From contig JAJRST010000501.1 of the NCBI GenBank assembly GCA_024278645.1, positions 1-5,762 on the forward strand: a stretch of DNA of 5,762 nt. Direction: 5' to 3'. The position numbers were made by a program, and so were the translations under genes. Source of the DNA: a bacterium. Lineage in GTDB: Bacteria; Zhuqueibacterota; Zhuqueibacteria; Residuimicrobiales; Krinioviventaceae. Shown piece by piece: positions 1 to 5,594 of this stretch; the stretch's first letter is position 1, and the number at the start of each line of letters is the position of its first letter. The notes under the pieces were generated by a model that searched no databases, was not told the origin of the DNA, and was given only the letters and a program-made list of their open reading frames with translations.

Positions 1-82
1 CATTCAAGCCGAGCGTAAACAGAATCGTCATGGCCGCACATATCGCCCGTTGAAATCTGTTTTTGTTCATCGCGTTCTTCAT
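1..82 (-). CDS. Partial gene, N-terminus of an exported protein
   Basis: Only the first 27 codons are in the window; the gene runs leftward out of it. The peptide begins MKNAMNKNRFQ, then a hydrophobic stretch (residues about 13-26, rich in A, I, L, F and G). This is the layout of a Sec signal peptide or N-terminal membrane anchor: a basic n-region followed by a hydrophobic core. Two in-frame ATGs are available, at 82 and at 70, and neither has a convincing Shine-Dalgarno sequence. The ATG at 82 is given because it is the longer option. The gene is divergent from the exported helical protein at 278, with 195 bp between them. Nothing visible identifies the mature protein. Confidence 0.5.
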   Translation of the reverse strand, partial: MKNAMNKNRFQRAICAAMTILFTLGLN

Positions 83-109
83 TAAATTGGTTCGACGTCT
101 ATATCGGTG

Positions 110-121
110 ATTTTGCAAAAT
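110..121. promoter_or_regulatory. 12-bp perfect palindrome, possible operator
   Basis: ATTTTGCAAAAT is perfectly self-complementary and lies in the divergent spacer, 28 bp upstream of the leftward start at 82. Its size and symmetry would suit a dimeric repressor, but no second copy is visible and AT-rich palindromes arise easily by chance. Confidence 0.25.
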
Positions 122-194
122 ATGAAAAACAGTCTCTAAATCCAAATGTGAAAATGGGGTTCAGAATGAACTATCAGGCTTCCTCGTTTTACAA

Positions 195-218
195 GGCGTT
201 TGCGGAATACCAAACGCC
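195..218 (+). terminator. Perfect 8-bp inverted repeat, terminator-like or operator
   Basis: GGCGTTTG (195-202) and CAAACGCC (211-218) are exact reverse complements around an 8-nt loop. A T-rich run, TCTTTTGTTT (221-230), follows, so the plus-strand RNA would look like an intrinsic terminator. It sits just upstream of the predicted -35 box for the 278 gene. It could therefore insulate that gene, attenuate a longer upstream transcript, or act as a protein-binding site. Confidence 0.4.
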
Positions 219-227
219 GGTCTTTTG

Positions 228-256
228 TTTACCACTGAAACTGAAACCGTTATAAA
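228..256 (+). promoter_or_regulatory. Sigma-70-type promoter for the 278 gene
   Basis: TTTACC (228-233) and TATAAA (251-256) are separated by 17 bp. Transcription would start near 263 and give a leader of about 15 nt that contains a strong ribosome site, AGGAGG (268-273), four bases before the ATG at 278. Confidence 0.45.
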
Positions 257-277
257 CTTAGTAGTAGAGGAGGAGCC

Positions 278-766
278 ATGAAAAAAGTTGCATCTGTTGT
301 ATCGCTCTTGATCGGCGTTTTAGCTTTCAACGCCTTTGCACAGGACGCCTACCTGGAACTGCTCAAATCCGACATTAAAACGCAAAAAAAGTTAATCATC
401 GCCGAGGTTATGGAGTTATCGGAACAGGAGGCATCCCTGTTTTGGCCTCTTTACAACGAATTCGAATTCGAATTAAGCAAACTGCAGGATGCTCAGTTTG
501 CGGTCATCAAAGACTATGCCGATAATTTTGAATCGCTTACCGACGCAAAGGCCAAAGAGCTGTGGCTAAAGGCTGTAAAAATTCGTGAACAAAAACAGAA
601 AATAAACAAAAAGTTTTTCAAAAAGATGGACAAAGTATTGCCAAGCATCACCGTGGTCAAGTTCTTCCAGGTCAACAATCTCGTCGAAAATCTGATTCAA
701 TTGCAATTATCGTCTTCCATTCCATTTGTAGAAAAAATGGACGATTATGAAGAAGCGGAAAAATAA
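278..766 (+). CDS. Exported helical protein, Spy/CpxP-like
   Basis: A 162-residue protein with a clear Sec signal peptide: basic MKK, hydrophobic residues 4-20, and probable cleavage after AFA at residue 21, leaving a mature QDAY start. The remainder is almost entirely charged, amphipathic helix. Recognisable stretches include LSEQEASLFWPLYNEFE (about 47-63) and a K/E-rich helix at 88-118. The arrangement, with an 'LS-x-x-E-A-x-x-FWPLY' segment followed by long helices, matches exported proteins often filed near the Spy/CpxP periplasmic chaperone group. The diagnostic LTxxQ motifs are not present, so the chaperone role is inference only. The start is set by AGGAGG and the signal peptide. Codons at 457-474 are three exact copies of CGAATT, encoding the EFEFE segment. 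The gene is monocistronic, with a terminator at 807-847. Confidence 0.75.
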   Translation: MKKVASVVSLLIGVLAFNAFAQDAYLELLKSDIKTQKKLIIAEVMELSEQEASLFWPLYNEFEFELSKLQDAQFAVIKDYADNFESLTDAKAKELWLKAVKIREQKQKINKKFFKKMDKVLPSITVVKFFQVNNLVENLIQLQLSSSIPFVEKMDDYEEAEK

Positions 767-769
767 AAA

Positions 770-791
770 CTCGTGAAACGAGATTCGTTTC
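770..791 (+). repeat. Two overlapping, mutually exclusive small hairpins
   Basis: Just after the stop codon of the 278 gene, CTCGT (770-774) pairs with ACGAG (778-782) around GAA. The overlapping GAAACGA (775-781) pairs with TCGTTTC (785-791) around GAT. Both stems are perfect, but they share bases, so only one can form at a time. They precede the larger terminator hairpin and may help protect the mRNA 3' end. Confidence 0.35.
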
Positions 792-806
792 CGCGATTTT
801 CAAAAT

Positions 807-847
807 AGCGCCCGAAGCAAAAAAATGTTCCGGGCGCTGTGGTTTTT
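807..847 (+). terminator. Intrinsic terminator after the 278 gene
   Basis: AGCGCCCG (807-814) and CGGGCGCT (831-838) form a perfect 8-bp GC-rich stem around a 16-nt A-rich loop. GTGG and then TTTTT (843-847) follow. It lies 40 bp after the stop codon at 766. Confidence 0.7.
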
Positions 848-910
848 CTGCACGGCGGCTGCCTTTACGAATCCCCGGCACTTGTTGCCACAAAGATTCC
901 ACCTTTGCAA

Positions 911-981
911 CCTAACCCGGACAAGCCGGAAATTCCAAATCCCAAAATCCTACTGTCAAATTCAATTTTTGCCGGATTTGG
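911..981. repeat. Possible dispersed intergenic repeat with inverted arms
   Basis: This non-coding stretch contains CCGG-ACAAG-CCGG (917-929) and a perfect 8-bp inverted pair, CCAAATCC (935-942) with GGATTTGG (974-981), plus runs such as AAATCCCAAAATCC. The self-complementary, GC/AT-patterned texture is typical of short dispersed intergenic elements. Only one copy is present here, so repeat status cannot be shown from this window. Confidence 0.25.
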
Positions 982-1140
982 TCAAAAATAAACTTTTAAG
1001 ACACTACTTCTTTTGATGCCTTTGGTTGTCGGATCATCAAAACCAATGTACTTGATTGTCAATTCCGTTGATTCATGGTTTTTGCCCTTCGAGTCCTGGA
1101 AACCGGGCGAAATAGTGGCATTGCTTTTTATATCTTTCAT
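982..1140 (-). CDS. Possible small ORF of 52 codons, unknown function
   Basis: A leftward open frame runs from ATG at 1140 to TGA at 982-984 and encodes MKDIKSNATISPGFQDSKGK followed by 32 further residues. These include ELTIKYIGFDDPTTKG (about 27-42) and the end LKVYF. The composition is protein-like: hydrophilic with alternating beta-type stretches, no signal peptide and no cysteine. An in-frame TAA at 1153-1155 (read leftward) rules out a longer N-terminus. Ribosome-site support is weak (an A-rich AAGAAAAGA). If real, its start lies only 41 bp from the divergent DUF481 start, so both would share a very compact promoter region. It may instead be a decayed gene end or a chance frame. I do not recognise the family. 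Confidence 0.35.
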   Translation of the reverse strand: MKDIKSNATISPGFQDSKGKNHESTELTIKYIGFDDPTTKGIKRSSVLKVYF

Positions 1141-1166
1141 TTGTATCTTTTCTTAAAATGTATAAT
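1137..1166 (+). promoter_or_regulatory. Probable -10 promoter for the DUF481 operon
   Basis: A perfect TATAAT (1161-1166) lies 15 bp before the ATG at 1182. The -35 match is poor (TCATTT at 1137-1142, 18-bp spacing). Initiation near 1173 would leave a leader of only about 9 nt with no Shine-Dalgarno sequence. Confidence 0.4.
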
Positions 1167-1181
1167 AAACTTTAACAATTC

Positions 1182-2210
1182 ATGATGCCACGTCCATTCA
1201 TTCCCATTCTCTTGTCCGTTATCCTCCTCGCCAATTTCGTCCACGCGGCCAGGACCGACGTCATTGTTCTGCAAAACGGCGACCGCGTCACCGGCGAAAT
1301 TAAAAAACTCGAATTTGGCAAGCTCGTCTATAAAACCGATGATATGGGCACAATCGACATCGAATGGGACAAAGTGCAACACGTTACTGCGATAACGCAG
1401 AATTTTGAGGTGGAGGTGCAGAATGGAACGATCTATTTTGGCACGCTGCATCCTTCCAAATATCGCTACCGCGTGCAAATAAATCAAAGCAAAGGGCCGG
1501 TGGATGTGTTTTTGTGGCAGATCGTTCGAATTACTCCGATCAAAGACTCTCAATTAGCGCGCCTGTCCGCCGATGTGACCCTCGGCTTTGACTATACAAA
1601 AGCATCGAGCGTGCAAAAGTTCATCCTCCAGGGTTCCGCATCCTACACCGCCAGGGGCTACCGTCTAAAGGTGTCTGCTTCAAGCAACACCACGCGGCAA
1701 CCGGGCAAGGAAGAATCGAAAAGACAAGAGCTGAATTTGAATGGCAATCGTTTCCTGAGTAAACGGATATATACTTTGGCGATCATCTCCCTGCAACAGA
1801 ATACGGAACTTGGCGTAAATTTTCGGCTGTTGGTTGGCGGCGGCCTGGGACGCGACCTGTGGGTGACCAATTATCACATCCTGCAAGCTTCGGGCGGCGT
1901 GCTCTGGAACAGGGAGGATGCAAAAGACAATCCCACGGCCTCTTCCGCGGAAGCCGTCTTTGTTGCAAACTATGATTTATTTATTTATGATGACCCCAAA
2001 ACCGATCTCAATGCAAAATTAAGCGTCTTTCCCAATCTCTCGCAATGGGGGCGCGTGCGCGGCGAGTTCGCAACCACCCTGAAATATGAATTCATCAAGG
2101 ATTTCACCCTGAACCTGAACTACTATTTCAGCCTGGACAACGACCCCGTGTCGGAGACGGCGTCGCGAAGCGACTGGGGCGTCAATTTAACTTTTGGCTA
2201 TAAATACTGA
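1182..2210 (+). CDS. DUF481-type outer-membrane beta-barrel protein
   Basis: A 342-residue exported protein. Residues 1-22 form a signal peptide (hydrophobic core IPILLSVILLANF, cleavage after VHA). Residues about 26-120 are a beta-rich periplasmic-type domain beginning DVIVLQNGDRVTGEI, the 'NGD.(L/V)TG.I' pattern that commonly precedes DUF481 barrels, with a second similar repeat near EVEVQNGTIYFGTL. Residues about 130-342 are alternating beta-strands typical of the DUF481 (YdiY-like) barrel, ending in aromatic LTFGYKY, which suits BamA recognition. Function in the family is not well defined. ATG at 1182 and ATG at 1185 are both possible, and neither has a ribosome site. It is followed after 7 bp by a second outer-membrane gene, so the two form an operon. 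Confidence 0.8.
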   Translation: MMPRPFIPILLSVILLANFVHAARTDVIVLQNGDRVTGEIKKLEFGKLVYKTDDMGTIDIEWDKVQHVTAITQNFEVEVQNGTIYFGTLHPSKYRYRVQINQSKGPVDVFLWQIVRITPIKDSQLARLSADVTLGFDYTKASSVQKFILQGSASYTARGYRLKVSASSNTTRQPGKEESKRQELNLNGNRFLSKRIYTLAIISLQQNTELGVNFRLLVGGGLGRDLWVTNYHILQASGGVLWNREDAKDNPTASSAEAVFVANYDLFIYDDPKTDLNAKLSVFPNLSQWGRVRGEFATTLKYEFIKDFTLNLNYYFSLDNDPVSETASRSDWGVNLTFGYKY

Positions 2211-2217
2211 GGAATCC

Positions 2218-2670
2218 ATGAGGAAAATTCTCCTCACGGCGACCATCTTTGTCGCATTGCTGAGCAAACCCTCGGCGGCCCGGACGGATGGCTTGGGTGT
2301 CGGCGTCATTCTCGGCGAACCGACCGGTGCTTCCGCCAAAAAATTTATCAGTCATTCCGTTGCCGTGGACGGCGCGCTGGCCTGGTCGTTCATCGACGAC
2401 GGCGCGCTGTATCTGCATGCCGACATGCTGTACCACAAATTTGACCGGTTCAATATCGGTTTCGGTCATCTGGCCCTGTATTACGGACCCGGCGTCCGGA
2501 TGGCGTTCGCACGGCATGCCTGGCTCGGCGCGCGCTTTCCCGTGGGCCTCGGCCTGACCATGGACGAACATATTTTCGAAGCCTTTTTTGAACTTGCTCC
2601 CACTTTTGACCTTTTGCCGAAAACCGGCTTTAGCCTGAACGCCGGGATCGGCGCCCGTTTTTATTTCTAG
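2218..2670 (+). CDS. Small outer-membrane beta-barrel protein
   Basis: A 150-residue protein with a signal peptide (MRKILLTATIFVALLSKPSA, cleavage near residue 20). The mature part starts with the glycine-rich strand GLGVGVILGEPTGASAKKF (25-43). The 'G-x-G-x-x-x-G-x-P-x-G-x-S-x-K' pattern is common in small barrel proteins of the OmpW/BAPKO_0422 (DUF3996) type. Six to eight amphipathic strands follow, and the chain ends in GIGARFYF, a C-terminal aromatic beta-signal. The ATG at 2218 was chosen over an in-frame ATG at 2194 because GAGGA (2209-2213) lies at the correct distance and the signal peptide begins exactly there. That ribosome site overlaps the upstream TGA (2208-2210), which suggests translational coupling to DUF481. 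The last 41 bp overlap the end of the convergent NTPase gene. Confidence 0.75.
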   Translation: MRKILLTATIFVALLSKPSAARTDGLGVGVILGEPTGASAKKFISHSVAVDGALAWSFIDDGALYLHADMLYHKFDRFNIGFGHLALYYGPGVRMAFARHAWLGARFPVGLGLTMDEHIFEAFFELAPTFDLLPKTGFSLNAGIGARFYF

Positions 2671-3202
2671 CCAGCAACGCTTGTACGTTTTCTACAATCG
2701 CCCCCGGCAGTTGTGCCCGGTTGTCGGGCGTCACTTTGTACACCTGGCAATCCCTTCGTCCGTCGATGACTTTCCACATATAGTCGGCTCGTTTTTGCAC
2801 TACGAGAAGAACAACGAGCGGCGAGTCCAGCAGTTTTTGCACGGCCAGGTGGTAGGCGCGCGCTTTTTTTTCAATGACGCCGATCTCGTCGATCACCACC
2901 AATGGCGGCTGCATGGTCAGGCAGTTCGATAAATAGAGGGCGGCTCGTTCAAAGGGCTTTAAATCGCATTTGAACACACCGAGGGAAGTTTCACCGCCCC
3001 GGTTTTTATGGGCGAACACATCGAGCTTTGTCTCGCCGGCCACGCGCAAAGCATAGCCCACTTGTTGCCCCTCCTCGGAAACGGGCTCGCAAAAAACGCC
3101 GCAATGACTCACTCGCAAATCATGAAGAATGGTGCGCACCAGCGTGCTTTTGCCGATGTGCAGCTCGCCGGTGAGTATGATCTTTTTCCGCAACGTTGTC
3201 AC
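2630..3202 (-). CDS. P-loop NTPase, THEP1-like
   Basis: A 190-residue soluble protein. Residues 12-20 (GELHIGKST) form a complete Walker A motif, with catalytic K18 and Mg-binding S19. Residues 101-108 (LVVIDEIG) form Walker B with D105 and E106; this 'VIDEIG' form is the hallmark of the THEP1 nucleoside-triphosphatase family (NTPase_1), whose usual length of about 170-190 residues also fits. Members hydrolyse nucleoside triphosphates in vitro, but the physiological substrate is unclear. The start is GTG at 3202, in a 4-nt GTGA overlap with the upstream TGA and after GGGGAGAGG (3208-3216), implying translational coupling to the membrane gene. The basic tail NKNGRRSRRSG is encoded within the overlap with the convergent barrel gene and may be a late addition. 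Confidence 0.75.
   Translation of the reverse strand: MTTLRKKIILTGELHIGKSTLVRTILHDLRVSHCGVFCEPVSEEGQQVGYALRVAGETKLDVFAHKNRGGETSLGVFKCDLKPFERAALYLSNCLTMQPPLVVIDEIGVIEKKARAYHLAVQKLLDSPLVVLLVVQKRADYMWKVIDGRRDCQVYKVTPDNRAQLPGAIVENVQALLARNKNGRRSRRSG
2640..2666 (+). terminator. Possible terminator inside the 3' end of the barrel gene
   Basis: CGCCG (2640-2644) and CGGCG (2649-2653) form a perfect stem around GGAT; an alternative stem is CGGG/CCCG at 2643-2657. TTTTTATTT (2658-2666) follows. The element encodes the last residues of the barrel protein and would end rightward transcription before the oppositely oriented operon. Confidence 0.35.
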
Positions 3203-3798
3203 GGTAGCCTCTCCCCGGCGGAACCCGGCCGCAAGCCAATGGCGTTCAACTTGCCGGCGATGTTGCGGGAAATGTATGCCGATATGAACCCGGTTAAAAA
3301 ATGAATTCCCAAAAGTGCGGCAAGGATGATCAGACCGCTGTCCGCCGAAAGCCCCAGCAAAAGGCTGCCGCTGCTGGTCACACGATGATAGGCGTCAAAG
3401 ACAGTGAACCCCATGAAAAGAGGCATGGTCAGGAACGGATGCAGCAGCGAATAGCTGACGGCGGCGCCGCCGGCGAACGACATGCGCAGGCGGGAAGGCG
3501 AGTTGACGGAATAGACGAGTTCCAGGATAGCCGATTGAATGAAAATGGCGATCACCGTGGCAAAGGCGATGCCGCCGATGATCAACAATTTTAAAAATGA
3601 AACCACCACGGCGACCAGCAGCGCCGAACCGCGCATCTTGGTCACGTAGCGAGCCGTCGTTTGAAAGAAGATGCCCACGGCCATCATCAGCAGGCCGACG
3701 AAAGGCAGCCGCGTCGCGTGCATGAGCGTGCCAAGCTGCATCTCGATGATGCCCCAAACGCTGGCCAGGATGGCGATGATGATATAGTTTTTTTTCAA
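3199..3798 (-). CDS. Membrane protein resembling an ECF-transporter S component
   Basis: A 199-residue polytopic membrane protein with about six hydrophobic segments: 5-25, 31-48, 58-76, 78-97, 108-133 and 145-176. It has short loops and a few basic cytoplasmic turns. Size, helix count and small-residue-rich helices resemble the substrate-binding S components of energy-coupling-factor transporters or related uncharacterised families. No ATPase or T-component gene is nearby, so transport is inference. The start is TTG at 3798 behind AGGAAAGGA, a good ribosome site. The first internal ATG is codon 20, in the middle of helix 1, and would destroy it. It is the middle gene of the operon: 12 nt after the cysteine-rich gene, and overlapping the NTPase gene by 4 nt. 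Its coupling to an NTPase suggests a membrane module driven or controlled by that enzyme. Confidence 0.65.
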   Translation of the reverse strand: MKKNYIIIAILASVWGIIEMQLGTLMHATRLPFVGLLMMAVGIFFQTTARYVTKMRGSALLVAVVVSFLKLLIIGGIAFATVIAIFIQSAILELVYSVNSPSRLRMSFAGGAAVSYSLLHPFLTMPLFMGFTVFDAYHRVTSSGSLLLGLSADSGLIILAALLGIHFLTGFISAYISRNIAGKLNAIGLRPGSAGERLP

Positions 3799-3810
3799 GA
3801 ATCCTTTCCT

Positions 3811-4698
3811 TCAATCAACGGCTGTGGCGATTTCCGACGTCCGGGCGCGGTAGACATGGCCCGAGGCCGTATAATTCGCCTCGTTTGTAGAACATGCGGA
3901 CGGCGGAAATCTTTCCAATTCTTTTCTTATTTTGTAAAAAAGCTTTTCCTCGACAAACGTCTGGTCGGCTTTGCGCCCTAAATCGGCGTTTGTCCAGTCG
4001 ACATGATTCTTGCAGTCGCCGCGGCAAAAGGCGACCAGCTCTCCGCTCATGCCGCTCGCCAACAGCCCAAAGGTGAACGGCTCCACCGAATAGGGGCACA
4101 GAAAAAACAGGCCGTGCCGCGCGCCGCCTCCGCAAAGCGCCGGCAAATAGATGTCCCGGGCAATGTCCATGGCCGAGGTCATGATATAAAAATCGGCGCC
4201 GATCTTCGCCGCCGTCTGCGCCAGCGGTGCAATGCCGCAGTCATGACAGGGAGGCGGCCATTTTTCCGGTTGAAACAATAGGAGCGTCTTTTTCAACAAG
4301 ACGCAGTCGTGGTTAAAATGGCCGGCGGGACAGGTGCAGCGCCCCTTTTCATAGTCGTACGGCTTTAAACAATAACCTGGGGCGATGATAAAACGTCCTT
4401 TCCCGCATTTTCGCAGCAGCGCCCGCACGCGCGCCGGAGACGCCGTCGGCAGCGATCCTCCCCTTGTCGCCGCCGCGCGTCGTCGATACTCGATCACGCC
4501 GCGCAGCGCCGCAAGCGGATGCCGCATCATCACCCGGAAGAGAAAATACCGGGAAAAGCCGCGCCGCATATTAAGCAGGCTGAACCGCCACAGCCGAAAG
4601 CCGAGCAACGCCCGCGCATCCAGTCGGGCGGCAAGGTTGACGAAAAGGCGGGACAGGATTGCAAACACATCATTCGACTTTTTCTTTGCATTTCCCAT
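3811..4698 (-). CDS. Twelve-cysteine protein of unknown function
   Basis: A 295-residue protein with a basic N-terminal third (residues 5-95) and a cysteine-rich core. Cysteines are at 98, 110, 121, 123, 132, 151, 154, 189, 201, 225, 229 and 269. Visible motifs are CTCPAGHFNHDC (121-132), PPCHDCGI (149-156), LCPYS (200-204) and FCRGDC (224-229), suggesting iron-sulfur cluster or zinc binding. The order 'C..CGI...A...GA.FYI' recalls DUF116-type proteins, but I cannot assign the family. There is no signal peptide; residues 31-57 are arginine-rich and amphipathic, perhaps membrane-associated. The ATG at 4698 was chosen because AGGGA precedes it at 5-nt spacing. The frame stays open to a TTG at 4770, but the upstream starts lack a ribosome site and fall in AT-rich DNA. 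It is the first gene of the operon. Confidence 0.6.
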   Translation of the reverse strand: MGNAKKKSNDVFAILSRLFVNLAARLDARALLGFRLWRFSLLNMRRGFSRYFLFRVMMRHPLAALRGVIEYRRRAAATRGGSLPTASPARVRALLRKCGKGRFIIAPGYCLKPYDYEKGRCTCPAGHFNHDCVLLKKTLLLFQPEKWPPPCHDCGIAPLAQTAAKIGADFYIMTSAMDIARDIYLPALCGGGARHGLFFLCPYSVEPFTFGLLASGMSGELVAFCRGDCKNHVDWTNADLGRKADQTFVEEKLFYKIRKELERFPPSACSTNEANYTASGHVYRARTSEIATAVD

Positions 4699-4725
4699 CG
4701 TAATCCCTATTTTGGGAGACATCCA

Positions 4726-4754
4726 ATCATAAGAATCGCTATAACTTACAAAGA
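4726..4754 (-). promoter_or_regulatory. Tentative promoter for the leftward operon
   Basis: Read leftward, TATGAT (4731-4726) lies 17 bp after TCTTTG (4754-4749) and 27 bp before the chosen ATG at 4698. The -10 is good and the -35 poor. The site lies in the AT-rich junction, which also contains a TATAAC (4740-4745) on the plus strand that could serve the rightward genes. Confidence 0.25.
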
Positions 4755-4779
4755 ATCTGCTCGAAAACAAACAGTTTCC

Positions 4780-4875
4780 ATGTTTGTTGCGAGCGACGAA
4801 TCCAAATGTAACCGCCTAGCACGCGAAGTTTATAAAGCGGGGAAATTGATCAATGAACAGACAAAGGAACGATAA
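4780..4875 (+). CDS. Small ORF coupled to DUF3800, possible winged-helix remnant
   Basis: A 31-residue ORF containing VASDESKCNRLAREVYKAGK and ending LINEQTKER. Its TAA (4873-4875) overlaps the DUF3800 ATG as TAATG, the usual layout for translational coupling. The pattern of a short polar start, then 'RLAREVYKAGKL', resembles the recognition-helix region of AbiEi-type winged-helix domains found at the N-terminus of some antitoxins and Fic proteins, where it normally continues 'RKIAPGLYT'. Here the frame ends instead, so this could be a truncated domain or an independent micro-protein. No ribosome site precedes the ATG at 4780. The frame stays open upstream, but there it only shadows the cysteine-rich gene on the other strand. 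Confidence 0.35.
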   Translation: MFVASDESKCNRLAREVYKAGKLINEQTKER

Positions 4876-5594
4876 TGGTTTACCATATTTACTGTGATGA
4901 GAGTCGACAATCCAAAGACCGATACATGGTTTTGGGTGGCATAATTATACCTCAAAAAAATATCGATGAATTCAATGCGACAATGCACAACTTTCGAATA
5001 GATCAAAACATGCACGCCGAATTAAAGTGGACCAAAGTCAGCAATCAGAAAATAAATGAATACAAAAGATTTGTCGACTATTTTTTTGCTCTCAATAATA
5101 CTGACAGATTACATTTTCACTGTATCATTATTGACAATCACAAGGTAGACCACAAACGATTTAGCAAGGGGAATAAGGAGCTTGGATTCTATAAATTCTA
5201 CTATCAATTGTTGCTGCATTCTTTTGGCAAAAAATATTATCGCCATGACGACAGGTTTATCGTCAATTTGGATTATAGAAATACAACTTATTCTTTGGAT
5301 ACTTTGAAAACTGTTTTAAATCGGGGAATGAAGAAAAAATTTTCAATCGTCACTCTACTATTTGTCGCCGTTGAGCCTCGAAACTCGAAAGAATCCGAGA
5401 TCATTCAAATCAATGACATCATCTTAGGCGCCATTGGATTCCAGAAAAATGGCTACCATTTGTTAGCGCATGCAAAAAAGGCTAAAAAAGAGTTAGCGCT
5501 TTATATTGCAGAGCAGGCAGGACTGGACGGTCTGTGTAAGGATTCGCCATGGGGAAAAAATCGTTTCACAATTTGGAACTTTCAGCTAAAATAA
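4875..5594 (+). CDS. DUF3800 domain protein, predicted RNase H-fold
   Basis: A 239-residue soluble protein. It opens with YHIYCDES (3-10), the DUF3800 signature 'x-D-E-S' with D8, followed by a hydrophobic strand YMVLGGIII (17-25). HAELKW (47-52) supplies the conserved glutamate E49 and lysine; FHCIIID (81-87) and RFIVNLDYR (127-135, D133) are core strands. SKESEIIQINDIILGAI (171-187) is the typical 'S..IQ.(A/N)D...GA' C-terminal motif with D181. Together these could form the acidic metal-binding site of an RNase H-like nuclease, as has been suggested for this family; activity is not established. The ATG at 4875 has AAAGGAA (4863-4869) at good spacing. The gene is AT-rich (33% GC by hand in 4921-4980 versus 53% in 4141-4200), suggesting acquisition. 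A structured RNA lies at its 3' end. Confidence 0.8.
   Translation: MVYHIYCDESRQSKDRYMVLGGIIIPQKNIDEFNATMHNFRIDQNMHAELKWTKVSNQKINEYKRFVDYFFALNNTDRLHFHCIIIDNHKVDHKRFSKGNKELGFYKFYYQLLLHSFGKKYYRHDDRFIVNLDYRNTTYSLDTLKTVLNRGMKKKFSIVTLLFVAVEPRNSKESEIIQINDIILGAIGFQKNGYHLLAHAKKAKKELALYIAEQAGLDGLCKDSPWGKNRFTIWNFQLK

Noticed and set aside
457..474. Three tandem CGAATT units
   Set aside because: They lie in frame inside the helical protein gene and encode an ordinary NEFEFEL segment; a coding coincidence or minor slippage, not a regulatory repeat.
1137..1553. Leftward 138-codon frame opposite the DUF481 gene
   Set aside because: It lies inside the convincing DUF481 signal peptide and beta domain and shows no domain or ribosome site of its own.
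2194..2217. Upstream in-frame ATG for the small barrel protein
   Set aside because: It lacks a ribosome site, overlaps the DUF481 end and puts eight extra residues before a well-formed signal peptide; ATG 2218 has GAGGA at the right distance.
3301..3594. Plus-strand frame antisense to the membrane protein gene
   Set aside because: It is highly charged, low-complexity and domain-free, as expected for the reverse strand of a membrane-protein gene that itself has starts, ribosome sites and helices.
4699..4770. Longer N-terminus of the cysteine-rich protein (TTG 4770 or ATG 4722)
   Set aside because: No Shine-Dalgarno sequence, AT-rich composition unlike the rest of the gene, and a better ATG with AGGGA at 4698.
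4519..4779. Plus-strand open frame continuous with the small ORF at 4780
   Set aside because: Most of it is antisense to the cysteine-rich gene; it is rich in R, P and K with no ribosome site, so only the part from 4780 is kept.
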